From Phycisphaerae bacterium (lineage in GTDB: Bacteria; Planctomycetota; Phycisphaerae; Phycisphaerales; UBA1924): a stretch of 58,869 bases of DNA. Below are positions 18,014 through 26,169 of the stretch, one piece after another. How positions within the stretch are numbered: position 1 is the first letter of the stretch; every line of letters starts with the position of its first letter. Location: contig JAEUIZ010000025.1 in the NCBI GenBank assembly GCA_016793805.1, forward strand, positions 1 through 58,869, in the 5' to 3' direction. Below the pieces are notes generated by a model. That model was not told where the DNA came from, made no database searches, and was given only the letters and a program-made list of their open reading frames with translations. The position numbers were made by a program, and so were the translations under genes.

Positions 18014-18658
18014 ATGAGACTCGCACTGATCACGGCAACACTCGGTGCTGCTTGCGCCGCAGCGAACGCCCAACTCGTCCTTCAGATGGACGTGAACGCG
18101 ATGGCCGTCCAGGCGCTCGACTCGCTCGGCGCCCCGACCGCCTTTGGGGGCGCGTCCCACACCGGCGCGGTGGCACTCGGCTTCGACCCCGCCAACACCA
18201 GCCTCGTCGACATCTTCCTCCGCTCGGGCGCGGGCGGATTCGCCAGCCAGGGATTCAACGGCGTCCTCACCGACTTCCTGGGGTCCGTCGTCCTGAGCAA
18301 CGGCTTCGTTCAGGGCGGCAACATCCGCGTCACGGTCAACGGCAACACCGCTGATCCCGACATCTACGTCGCCTCCATCGTTCCCGGCGTTGGAAGCGTC
18401 AAGAACTTCATCGGGGGCGGATACACCATCGAGGGGCTCACCTTCAACGGCGCCTTCGACGACCCCGTCTTCGGGAACGTCGGCGTCGGGCCCTTCATGG
18501 GCGGGAACCTCTCAGGCTCCTTCCTCCAGTTCAACTTCTTCCCAAATACCGCGGGCCAGGCCTACGCCGATGTCGACATCTTCGTGGTGCCGGCGCCCGC
18601 CTCGGGCCTCGCGTGCCTCGTCGCCTCAGCGGTCCTCGCCCGCCGGCGCCGCCACTGA
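18014..18658 (+). CDS. Exported protein with PEP-CTERM-like C-terminus
   Basis: This 214-residue protein has a signal peptide (MRLALITATLGAACAAANAQ) and a C-terminal sorting-type tail: VVPAPASGLACLVASA, a short hydrophobic stretch, then ARRRRH. The 'PAP'-hydrophobic-Arg pattern is the PEP-CTERM variant common in Phycisphaerae. The middle is a beta-rich domain with many Gly, Phe and Asn residues and no enzyme motif. The ribosome site AGGAGGG lies seven bases before ATG. Its 3' end overlaps the convergent next gene by 33 bases. A role in the cell surface or matrix is inferred only from the sorting tail. Confidence 0.8.
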   Translation: MRLALITATLGAACAAANAQLVLQMDVNAMAVQALDSLGAPTAFGGASHTGAVALGFDPANTSLVDIFLRSGAGGFASQGFNGVLTDFLGSVVLSNGFVQGGNIRVTVNGNTADPDIYVASIVPGVGSVKNFIGGGYTIEGLTFNGAFDDPVFGNVGVGPFMGGNLSGSFLQFNFFPNTAGQAYADVDIFVVPAPASGLACLVASAVLARRRRH

Positions 18659-19069
18659 TCGCCGCCGCCGACGCCACGCAAGAACCGCTCCGAGCGTCAG
18701 GAGCACACCGGCACCGGGTGCGGGAATCACGCTCGCGCCGGATGCTCCGCCGACGGGGGTCACTCGGCGATCGCCGAACGTCGACATCTCGACGCTCCCA
18801 CGCGTCCAACCGCCGCCCCACGCCTCGCGCAGCCTCGCATCCGGCATCGAGGTGGTCGCAGCCTCGTCGCCCAGCAGCCGCACCGTCGCGTCCAGCGCCG
18901 ACTCCATCGCGCTCGGCGTCCGCTTGTGCTGGCCGGGCTGCTCCTTCCGTCCCTGTTCGTTGTGCGCGATGATCGGCTTGAGCGTGATCTGTGCGGCCGC
19001 AGGTGTCGCCGCCGACAGCATCGCCCCGAGCATCGCCAGTCGCTTCATGCTGTGTGTGGTGGTGTGCAT
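18626..19069 (-). CDS. Small exported protein with PEP-CTERM-like C-terminus
   Basis: This 147-residue protein has a signal peptide (MKRLAMLGAMLSAATPAAAQ, from the second Met) and ends VIPAPGAGVLLTLGAVLAW followed by five Arg, again a PEP-CTERM-like tail. The middle is short, about 70 residues, with no recognised domain. The start is preceded by GGGGAGAGAG. It lies 15 bases downstream of the HTH/TPR gene and probably shares its transcript. It converges on the other PEP-CTERM-like gene, the two C-terminal coding ends overlapping by 33 bases. Confidence 0.75.
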   Translation of the reverse strand: MHTTTHSMKRLAMLGAMLSAATPAAAQITLKPIIAHNEQGRKEQPGQHKRTPSAMESALDATVRLLGDEAATTSMPDARLREAWGGGWTRGSVEMSTFGDRRVTPVGGASGASVIPAPGAGVLLTLGAVLAWRRRRRSVAAPAGEDR

Positions 19070-19084
19070 CGCTCGCTCTCTCCC

Positions 19085-20329
19085 CTAGTGACCACCGACA
19101 ACGGTGGCGGTCCTCAGGATCTTCCAGCCCGTGCTCTTGAACTGCGGGAACCGTCCCATCGTCCCCACCAGCACACGCACATCGTCCGCGTCGATCGTCC
19201 ACTCCACCGGGAACCCCGCCAGCACGTTCAACTGCTGCCGCTGCACGAACTCCATCGAGAACAACTGCTCCCGCATCGCCCAGTTGTTCAGCCGGTCCGC
19301 GATCTGGTACCCCTTGTTCGTGAAGACCGCCATCTGCCGCTGCAACTCGCCCCCCGCCAGGTGCCGCAGCGTGATGTTGCATCCAAAGACGCACCACCAC
19401 CCGTAACTCTCCAGCCGATCGCCCTTGAGCCCGTCCGCGTCCGTTCCCACGGCCTCCAGGCCGCGGTGGATCTCCGCGATCGCCTCGCCCGCCGAGCGAC
19501 GCCCCAGTTCCACCTCCACCTCGATCAGCCCGCCCAGGCAGGTGTTCGCGATCCCGCGCCACGGGTCGTTGTCGAACTCCGCCGCGAGCGTCTCATACTG
19601 GTCTCGCGATGAGGCCAGCGATTCGGCCGCCGCGCTCGCTCGTTCCTGGCTCCGCTCCGGCTCCTGCGCCATCAGCGATCGATTCGCGTGCCCGAGCACA
19701 TAGGCCGCGAACGCCCGCGAGGCCCGGCCCGCGCGACTCGTCGGGGGCGAGACCGCGAACTCCTCCAACAGGTCCCGCGCCATCGCCCGCGCCTCGATGT
19801 GCTGCCCCAGCGTGTAGTACGCGTGCGACAGGTTCACCCGCAGCAGCGACCGCAGGTCCGCGGGGATCGGGCTCTCCTGCAGCCCCCGGCGGATCGCCTC
19901 CAACTCCTTGTTGAACCGACCGAAACTGTTCCACGCCCCCGACTCGCGGTGGGCCGCCAGCGCTCGCTCGTGCGGGGTGCGCGCCGCCAGCGCCATCCGC
20001 TGCGACGCCCCGAGCATCTCCGCCGCCTTGCCCTCGCGGTGCATCTGCCGCGCCAGGTCGTCCAGCGCCTCAAACCCCAGACCGTCCGCCTCCGACATGT
20101 CCGCCGGCTCGCTCTCCCAGATCACCTCCGCTACGTCCCCCACCGGCCAGTCCAGCAGGTCCGCCAGACGGATCACGTAGTCCAGTTTCGGGTTCCCCGT
20201 CTCCGGGAAGAGTTTCGTCGGGTCCCGGCCCAATGCCTCGGCCAGTTTCTTCCGGCTCAGGCCCTTGTACGCGCCCGCCAGGCCCAGCAACTGCTCGATG
20301 TTCCGCTTCCGTGCGCCTTCCCTGGTCAT
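19085..20329 (-). CDS. HTH-TPR regulator-like protein
   Basis: This 414-residue soluble protein starts with an HTH-like segment (KGLSRKKLAEALGRDPTKLF near 22-41, then LDYVIRLADLLDWPVGDVAEV). The remainder, about 85-400, is helical and TPR-like, for example LRVNLSHAYYTLGQHIEARAM, a layout seen in regulators that sense a ligand or partner through their repeats. GGGAG lies 11 bases before the ATG. It is followed after 15 bases by the small PEP-CTERM-like protein gene, which may be its target or effector. Function is inferred from architecture only. Confidence 0.7.
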   Translation of the reverse strand: MTREGARKRNIEQLLGLAGAYKGLSRKKLAEALGRDPTKLFPETGNPKLDYVIRLADLLDWPVGDVAEVIWESEPADMSEADGLGFEALDDLARQMHREGKAAEMLGASQRMALAARTPHERALAAHRESGAWNSFGRFNKELEAIRRGLQESPIPADLRSLLRVNLSHAYYTLGQHIEARAMARDLLEEFAVSPPTSRAGRASRAFAAYVLGHANRSLMAQEPERSQERASAAAESLASSRDQYETLAAEFDNDPWRGIANTCLGGLIEVEVELGRRSAGEAIAEIHRGLEAVGTDADGLKGDRLESYGWWCVFGCNITLRHLAGGELQRQMAVFTNKGYQIADRLNNWAMREQLFSMEFVQRQQLNVLAGFPVEWTIDADDVRVLVGTMGRFPQFKSTGWKILRTATVVGGH

Positions 20330-20726
20330 CGCCGTCTCCCGACTCTCGTGGCCTTCTCCGGCCCGGCATCCCGGCCGCGCGCAAGTCCATTCGCGCCCTT
20401 ACGCCTCGCCGTGTCCTTTTCGCCCGCTCGCAACCTCTCCGCCTTCTTCCGCCGCCATGCCCGTTCCGCGTGGTACACACGCGCACCGCCTATCGCGGTT
20501 CACACTCGCCCTCTCTCTCCCCCCCGTCGAGTCTCCACCGAGGCCGACGGGGGCTTGCAACGCAAACCGCGTGCGCATCCGCCGCACCCGGCGACAAACC
20601 GCCGCACTTCGACCCCTCACCCGCGCTCCCGCGCAACTTCCTGCACGCCTGGCGCTCCGATCGCGCCGGTCTTGCGCCGCCCTTCCGCAGCAGTCGCCGA
20701 CACCTCACCACCTCGCGCGGACCGCC
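20330..20726. other. Intergenic region, no gene recognised
   Basis: These 397 bases separate the HTH/TPR gene from the end of the glycan-export operon, both on the minus strand. They should hold the promoter of the HTH/TPR gene and the end of the exporter transcript. Short open frames occur in all directions but have no signature. I see no strong terminator hairpin. Confidence 0.4.
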
Positions 20727-21503
20727 CTAGATCACGTCCCGCAACTCGTCCCGAAGACGCCGCAGAACGACCCACCCCAGCGCCCCGGCGCCCGCGGCCC
20801 AGAGCGCCATCTGCGCCCATAGCCACGCCGACGGCACCTCGCGCGCCAGGAACAACTCACGGATCCCCGTGATCGCCGGATACACCGGGTTGTAGGGGAG
20901 CGCCGCCCGCAGCCAGCCCGGCAGGAACGACTCGTGGTACACGATCGGATAGAACCAGAACCACATCTGCAGCAGGATCGGGACGACCTGCCCCACGTCC
21001 CGGATGAACGCGTTCACCGTCCCCAGCGCCAGCCCCAGCCCGAACCCCACGAGGATCAGCATGGCCAAAGGGACCGGCAGCAGGAGCCAGTGCCACGACG
21101 GGTAGTGCCCCATCGCCACCGCCACCGCGACGAGCATCGCGAAACTGAGCGTCAGCCCGATCGCCGCCGTCGCCGCGGTCTGCGCCACGAACACCTGCTC
21201 GGGGATCGGGAGTTTCCGCAGGTATACCGCGTGGTGCACGAACGCCGTCGTCCCTCGGTTCAGGCACTCCGAAAATGCCGCCCAGGGGAGCAGCCCCGCG
21301 CACAGGTACACCGTGTACGGCACGCCGCCCATGTCGCGGTGCTTCATGATGCTCGTGAACACCAGCGAGAACACGAGGATCATCGACAAGGGCTGCACCA
21401 GGTTCCACAGCGCGCCCATCCCCGAGCCCGCGTACCGCGTCCGCACCTCGGACCACGCCGTGCGCCAGATGTACCCCCGATGCCGATACAGATCGAGGAT
21501 CAT
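20727..21503 (-). CDS. ABC-2-type polysaccharide export permease (Wzm/KpsM-like)
   Basis: This 258-residue integral membrane protein starts MILDLYRHRGYIWRTAWSEV, the short cytoplasmic N-terminus typical of Wzm/KpsM permeases. Six hydrophobic segments follow, with the family pattern GALWNLVQPLSMILVFSLVF, a polar loop, LPWAAFSECLNRG, and IPILLQMWFWFYPIVYHESFL-like near 195-215. The permease forms the channel that moves a lipid-linked glycan across the inner membrane. Its ATG overlaps the stop of the sulfotransferase-methyltransferase gene (ATGA, 21500-21503). An extended upstream frame exists but is out of character, so this start is preferred. Confidence 0.9.
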   Translation of the reverse strand: MILDLYRHRGYIWRTAWSEVRTRYAGSGMGALWNLVQPLSMILVFSLVFTSIMKHRDMGGVPYTVYLCAGLLPWAAFSECLNRGTTAFVHHAVYLRKLPIPEQVFVAQTAATAAIGLTLSFAMLVAVAVAMGHYPSWHWLLLPVPLAMLILVGFGLGLALGTVNAFIRDVGQVVPILLQMWFWFYPIVYHESFLPGWLRAALPYNPVYPAITGIRELFLAREVPSAWLWAQMALWAAGAGALGWVVLRRLRDELRDVI

Positions 21504-23029
21504 GGCGCCCTCCGCAGCACCATCGCACCGGAGGCGTAGTTGTGGTGCGGAGCGGATTCGCGGTGCCACGCCACGAACGGCCCGAGCACGCCCGTGTCCC
21601 ACTCCGGCCTCCCGCGCCCACCGAACGCCGCGTGCCCGTATACCTCCTCCGCCTCGCGGAGCGTCATCGCGCGTCCGTTCCACTCCGGGAACGTCATCCC
21701 CATCCCCGGCTCGCAGACGTCGAACGACAGCGCGAACAGCCCACCGGGCCGGATCACCCGTGCCGCCTCTTCGACCGCCGCGCGGCGATCCGGCTGGTGC
21801 TCGATCACCGAGAAACTCGTTAGCACGTCGGCCGTGCCATCCGCGAGCGGGATCCGATCATCATCGACAAACTTCCAATCCACGTCCACCCGCAGCCGAT
21901 CGCGCAGCGACGACCACGCCGGCTCCACCTTCCGATTCCGCTCGACCAGCGTCACCCGCGCGCCCAGCAGCGCCAGGATCCACGGCATCGGCGACAACTC
22001 GCTCCCCAGATCCACCACCCGCGGACGCGAACCAAAGTCCAGCCCAGAGAGCCCGCGGAACCACACCCACGGATACTCCCATACCTTCGACCAGTTCGTG
22101 AACGTCTTGAGCCCCAGCGGCGCCGCGAACGCGTTCACAAACCCCATGAACCGCCGGAACCGCGGCGACTGCAACTCCGCCACCGACGCCAGCGCCGCCG
22201 ACACCTCCACGCGCCCGGGGCCCTCGCGCACCATCGGCATCAGGATCTCGCGCGTCAGCGCGTCCAGGTCCGTTGAGGCGCGCCCGACTCGATCCGTCCG
22301 GATGCTCCCGTGCGCCCGAACGTCCGCGCTCCCCCATTCCCACGCCGGCAGGTGGTGCTCGTGCCGCGCGTAGTCCAGCATCCCCGGCTCGAACGACTCG
22401 CCCACGTGCGCCATCACCGCCCGAACCGTCCGCTCCGGCTCCGACACCAACTCCTCGTACCGCACGCGCAGGCTCGCCCGACCCTCCAGCGATCGCGAAA
22501 CCACGCCGTTCCAGTGCCGCCATCGCAGCAATGCCGCGAACGGCGTGTTCGCCACCGCCACGCCCGGCCCCAGCGACAGGTTCCGCTCATGCCACGCCGA
22601 GATCCCCTTCCGATGCTCCGCGATGATCGACGTGGACGCCGCCGTGTCCAGCCCGTCTCGCACCAGGTGCACCGCCCGCGCTTCGGGGAACATCTCGAAC
22701 AGGAAGTCGGCAAACAGCACGTTGTCCGGCGTCTTCTCCGCCCAGCGACGCTTCCCCCGCGACGCCGCATACGCCCCCATCAGGTCCGACACCAGCCTCC
22801 GCGCTGCGTCCGTCGCCACCTCGCGCGGCATGCCGAACGACGCGCAGTATCCCTGCCGCTCGTCTCGCAGAAAGTTCAGCAGCCCCTGCACGCTCCGCGG
22901 CTGGTGCGCCCCCAGCCACGGCGTCTCCGGCCCGCACGCGATCGCGCTGTGCGAGTCCAGGATCGTCCGCAGCAGCGTCGTCCCCGATCGCGGGACGCCC
23001 AGCACGAAGATGGGGCCCGTCGCCGTCAT
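21500..23029 (-). CDS. Sulfotransferase-methyltransferase fusion protein
   Basis: This 509-residue protein joins two enzymes. Residues 1-270 are a PAPS-dependent sulfotransferase: the 5'-phosphosulfate loop GVPRSGTTLLRTIL (11-24) and the 3'-phosphate motif HLVRDGLDTAAS (121-132). Residues 335-500 form a class I SAM methyltransferase, with VVDLGSELSPMPW (338-350), the acidic E363 in TLVERN, and SFSVIEHQPDRR at motif IV, then RVIRPGGLFALS. It overlaps its neighbours by ATGA at both ends. The two domains could sulfate and methylate the same glycan, perhaps as a terminating cap. The acceptor is unknown. Confidence 0.85.
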   Translation of the reverse strand: MTATGPIFVLGVPRSGTTLLRTILDSHSAIACGPETPWLGAHQPRSVQGLLNFLRDERQGYCASFGMPREVATDAARRLVSDLMGAYAASRGKRRWAEKTPDNVLFADFLFEMFPEARAVHLVRDGLDTAASTSIIAEHRKGISAWHERNLSLGPGVAVANTPFAALLRWRHWNGVVSRSLEGRASLRVRYEELVSEPERTVRAVMAHVGESFEPGMLDYARHEHHLPAWEWGSADVRAHGSIRTDRVGRASTDLDALTREILMPMVREGPGRVEVSAALASVAELQSPRFRRFMGFVNAFAAPLGLKTFTNWSKVWEYPWVWFRGLSGLDFGSRPRVVDLGSELSPMPWILALLGARVTLVERNRKVEPAWSSLRDRLRVDVDWKFVDDDRIPLADGTADVLTSFSVIEHQPDRRAAVEEAARVIRPGGLFALSFDVCEPGMGMTFPEWNGRAMTLREAEEVYGHAAFGGRGRPEWDTGVLGPFVAWHRESAPHHNYASGAMVLRRAP

Positions 23030-23787
23030 GCTGTCGGATACCCAAACTCGCTCGCGTCCGGCACGCGCACCCGCGCCAGCACCCGCGCAAACGCCTCATC
23101 CGCTCGCCACGCCTCGTTGCTCCCCGCGCGATAAAACGTCCGTCCTCCCTCTTTGTGCCCCGTTTCGCCCGCTCCCTCGGGCCCCCGCGCCACCATCGAC
23201 TCGAACCGCGTCACCTCGTGCACGAACTCGGGCGACAACTTCGGCCGCACGCCCACGAACTCCACCAGCCGCCGCAGCGCCTCCGGGCCCGCCACGAGGT
23301 CCTCGAATCGCACCAGCATCGACTCGCGCGGGTGCTCGGCGAGCAGCGAGCGGGCCGTGCGATAGAACTCCGCGTACGCGTTCAACTTGTCCTGCACCCA
23401 GGCCGCTGGCGAGTCGATCGTCGCGCCCCATCTCGACTCCGAAGCCATGTAATAACTGTAAACCGTCGCGATCGGCTCGCGGATCAGCACGAGCACCGGC
23501 GCCCCGCCCTTCACCGGCTTGCCGTGCCGGCCCGCCGCCCCCGCGTTGAACCACACCGGCGTCCACGGCACGCCGTCCTCTCGAAGGTCCAGTGCATAGA
23601 GCGCCATCGGCCGCAACTCCCGCTGCCGGTCCACCGCCTCCGCGTCGTCCGTCCCCGGCTGCGGGAGCGCGACCAGATCGAACAGCCCTTGCGTGCAGTA
23701 GCGAAGGAAGTGCGACCCCGTCCGCGGGAACGCGAAGAAGTCCACCTGCCGCGCCAGCACACGACCGAAAAAGTACCGATCCTTCAT
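23026..23787 (-). CDS. Sulfotransferase-family protein
   Basis: This 253-residue protein starts MKDRYFFGRVLARQ. A divergent PAPS-binding loop, AFPRTGSHFLRYC, lies near residues 19-31, and VLIREPIATVYSYYMAS near 112-128 is the conserved 3'-phosphate region. SMLVRFEDLVAGPEALRRLVEF is the familiar C-terminal sulfotransferase segment. The loop lysine or arginine is present as R21. A longer upstream frame overlaps the previous gene and is Arg/Gly-rich, so I chose the internal ATG, which overlaps the upstream stop (ATGA, 23784-23787). It probably transfers sulfate to the exported glycan. Confidence 0.85.
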   Translation of the reverse strand: MKDRYFFGRVLARQVDFFAFPRTGSHFLRYCTQGLFDLVALPQPGTDDAEAVDRQRELRPMALYALDLREDGVPWTPVWFNAGAAGRHGKPVKGGAPVLVLIREPIATVYSYYMASESRWGATIDSPAAWVQDKLNAYAEFYRTARSLLAEHPRESMLVRFEDLVAGPEALRRLVEFVGVRPKLSPEFVHEVTRFESMVARGPEGAGETGHKEGGRTFYRAGSNEAWRADEAFARVLARVRVPDASEFGYPTA

Positions 23788-24617
23788 CGCCCGCCCCCCG
23801 TCGGCCAATACGCGAGCCGACGCAACGCGTCGCCCGCGATGACCTCGGTCGTCTCCGGCACGTCCCGCTCCGCCGCCGCCGGCGACCGCCGCGAGAGCGA
23901 CGATGCCGCGAACGCCCGCATCTCCTCCGACGAAGGCAGCCCCAGGAACTCGTCGAGCGCGTCGCACGTCGCCAGCGGGTCCGCGAGCAACGCCTCGTAC
24001 CGCACGCGCAGAAACCTCGCCCCGCTTGCCCCGGCTCGCCACGCGTCCGCCGCGTCCACGCTCAGCCGCCACTCCAGCAGCCCGCGCTCAAAGGGTGTTC
24101 GGCACAACTCCAGCAAGCCCCCCAGCCCAACCTCGCGCGCGTGCTGCTCCAGCAGCAGCCACTTCCGATCGCCCACGCCGTACCAACGCCCCGCCCGCGC
24201 TCGCTCCTGGATCGAGAACGCCACCTCCACCCCGTGCCGAACGATGTTGATGATCGCCGCGTCCGGCACGAGCCCGAGCAGGAACCCATGCCGGAAGTTG
24301 TTGATCGCCAGTTTCTCGATGAGCACCGCCCGCCCGGCCCGATGCCGCTCCAGCCCGCGCACGAACCGCTCCCTCGCGTCCGCGTCCCGCGTCGCATCCT
24401 CTCGTCCCAGCGACACCCGTGCGCCCGCGGGCATCTCGGCGTGGTGCTTGCCCCAGATGTCCGCCTCGGGGAAGTCCGCCCACAGGTCGAACCGATCGTT
24501 CAGGTACGACACATCCCCGCGCCGCCCCAGCATCTGCCCGAGGATCGTCGTCCCCGAACGCCCGCACCCGGTGATGAACGCCGTCCGCACCGCCGAGATG
24601 GTCGCCGCGCCCTTCAC
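23784..24617 (-). CDS. Sulfotransferase-family protein
   Basis: This 277-residue sulfotransferase has the PAPS loop TGCGRSGTTILGQML near residues 16-30 and the second motif IINIVRHGVEVAFSIQERAR near 121-140. FLRVRYEALLADPLATCDAL is the typical later segment. It lies directly after the Wzt-like ATPase gene, sharing an ATGA overlap (24614-24617), and its own stop overlaps the next sulfotransferase start. The three sulfotransferases of this operon differ strongly in sequence, so they are likely to act at different positions rather than being recent copies. Confidence 0.87.
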   Translation of the reverse strand: MKGAATISAVRTAFITGCGRSGTTILGQMLGRRGDVSYLNDRFDLWADFPEADIWGKHHAEMPAGARVSLGREDATRDADARERFVRGLERHRAGRAVLIEKLAINNFRHGFLLGLVPDAAIINIVRHGVEVAFSIQERARAGRWYGVGDRKWLLLEQHAREVGLGGLLELCRTPFERGLLEWRLSVDAADAWRAGASGARFLRVRYEALLADPLATCDALDEFLGLPSSEEMRAFAASSLSRRSPAAAERDVPETTEVIAGDALRRLAYWPTGGGR

Positions 24618-25999
24618 GCGATCGCCTCGACCGTCGCCGTCATCGGCAATCGCGCGGCACCAAAGAACGGCCGGGGCCGATCCCGCGGCAGGTCCACCAC
24701 AATCGGCCCCAGTCGATCGATCCGGTCATGGTGCACACCCGCGTTCGGGTCGCCCGCCGCCGGCTCCCCTGCCCCCACCCCAAACGTGTACGACCCAGGC
24801 TCCATGTCCAGCGTCACACGGAACCGCACGATCGCCCGCTGCCCGGCCCCCAGCGACGGGAACGGCGTCTCGAGTTGATACGTCCCCGCTCCGAACACCA
24901 GGATGTTGTGCCGATTGAAGAACCGGATCCCCGCACGCGGCGACACCACTGACTCCCTCGCCTCCAGCAAGACGTGGAACGTCAGCGCCTCGCCCACCGC
25001 GCCCCGCCTCGTGTCGCGCCCGGCATCGTCCGTCACCCGTACCGCCGCCACTCGCAGCGCCCCCGATCCCGTCCGATGGTGCCGCTGCGATCCGAGCACG
25101 TCGCGCGCCACGATCGCGTCCGCAGCCGACGCCTTCGCCGGCGATCGCGCCGCCTCCCCCGCCCGCGGCCCTTCCGTGCCGCCCCCCGTCCCCTTGGCCC
25201 ACTTGCCCGCCGCACGGTCCACGTTCATCGACGCCAGGTACACCGACACCGCCCGTTGCGGATCACCCGCGAACGTCGGCCTCCCGCGCTCCAGCACGAT
25301 CGCCTGGTCACACAGGCTCAGCACCGCCGACTGATCGTGCGACACAAAGATCATCGTCATCCCCGCGTCCAGCAGCCGTCGAATCCGCCCCGCGCACTTC
25401 TGCTGAAAGAACACGTCCCCGACCGACAGCGCCTCGTCCACGATGAACAGTTCCGGCTCAAAGCACGCGAACATCGAGAACGCCAGCCGCACTCGCATCC
25501 CGCTGCTATACAGCCCCACCGGCCGATCGAAAAACTCCCCCAACTCCGCGAACGCCTCGATCTCTCCCGTCCGCTCGCGCGCGAAACCTGACGGGAACCC
25601 CAGCAGCGCCGCCGTGTGCGCGATGTTCGCCCGACCCGACAACTGCGGGTTCAGCCCCGTGCCCAGTTCGATCAGGCTCAGCACACGCCCCGAGACCTCG
25701 AACCGTCCCTCCGTCGGCCTCATCGCCCCGGCGATCATCTTCAGCAGCGTGCTCTTCCCCGAGCCGTTCGCCCCGATCACGCCCAGGCACCCGCCGCGGG
25801 CCACCTCGAACGACACGCCCCGAACCGCCCAGAAGTCCGTGTGCAGCCCCCGCCCCAGGCCCAGCCACTCCCGCGCCCGGTGCATCGGCGTCGGGTAGAT
25901 TCGAAACCGCTTCCCCAATCCCTCCGCACGAACCACCACCTCTCCACCCCGGGGCGGCTGCCGCGTCTCCTCATGCTCGACCACTGGTGCTCGCGTCAT
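24614..25999 (-). CDS. Polysaccharide ABC exporter ATPase with Wzt-type C-terminal domain
   Basis: This 461-residue ATPase pairs with the Wzm-like permease at the other end of the operon. Walker A is GANGSGKST (76-84), the signature SSGMRVRL (165-172), Walker B LFIVDEAL (184-191), and the switch His lies in IFVSHDQSA. Residues about 305-445 are an extra beta-rich domain of Wzt C-terminal type (ALRVAAVRVTDDAGRDTR, then PGSYTFGVG). In E. coli O8/O9a Wzt this domain binds the modified end of the glycan. Upstream in-frame sequence is Arg/Gly-rich and unlikely to be translated, so the ATG at 25999 is preferred. This is the first gene of the five-gene operon. Confidence 0.9.
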   Translation of the reverse strand: MTRAPVVEHEETRQPPRGGEVVVRAEGLGKRFRIYPTPMHRAREWLGLGRGLHTDFWAVRGVSFEVARGGCLGVIGANGSGKSTLLKMIAGAMRPTEGRFEVSGRVLSLIELGTGLNPQLSGRANIAHTAALLGFPSGFARERTGEIEAFAELGEFFDRPVGLYSSGMRVRLAFSMFACFEPELFIVDEALSVGDVFFQQKCAGRIRRLLDAGMTMIFVSHDQSAVLSLCDQAIVLERGRPTFAGDPQRAVSVYLASMNVDRAAGKWAKGTGGGTEGPRAGEAARSPAKASAADAIVARDVLGSQRHHRTGSGALRVAAVRVTDDAGRDTRRGAVGEALTFHVLLEARESVVSPRAGIRFFNRHNILVFGAGTYQLETPFPSLGAGQRAIVRFRVTLDMEPGSYTFGVGAGEPAAGDPNAGVHHDRIDRLGPIVVDLPRDRPRPFFGAARLPMTATVEAIA

Positions 26000-26169
26000 G
26001 CCTGCTGTCGGTCGGCGTGGGGCCAAGGCGTCTCGGATCGCTCCGCCTGCACCATCCCCGGCCCACGCTCGCCGCCCACGCGATGATAGCGCCGACACCC
26101 CGCGCCCGAAAGCCCGAGCACGCTCCAATGCTCCCCTCCTAGGGGCACCGCCCTCCGGCCAGCGTGTGC

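Noticed and set aside
13362..18026. A minus-strand open frame of 1554 codons opposite the TPR lipoprotein and yebC genes
   Set aside because: It is the mirror of GC-rich genes with clear family signatures on the plus strand. Its composition is Gly/Glu/Val-rich without motifs, and no ribosome site precedes it.
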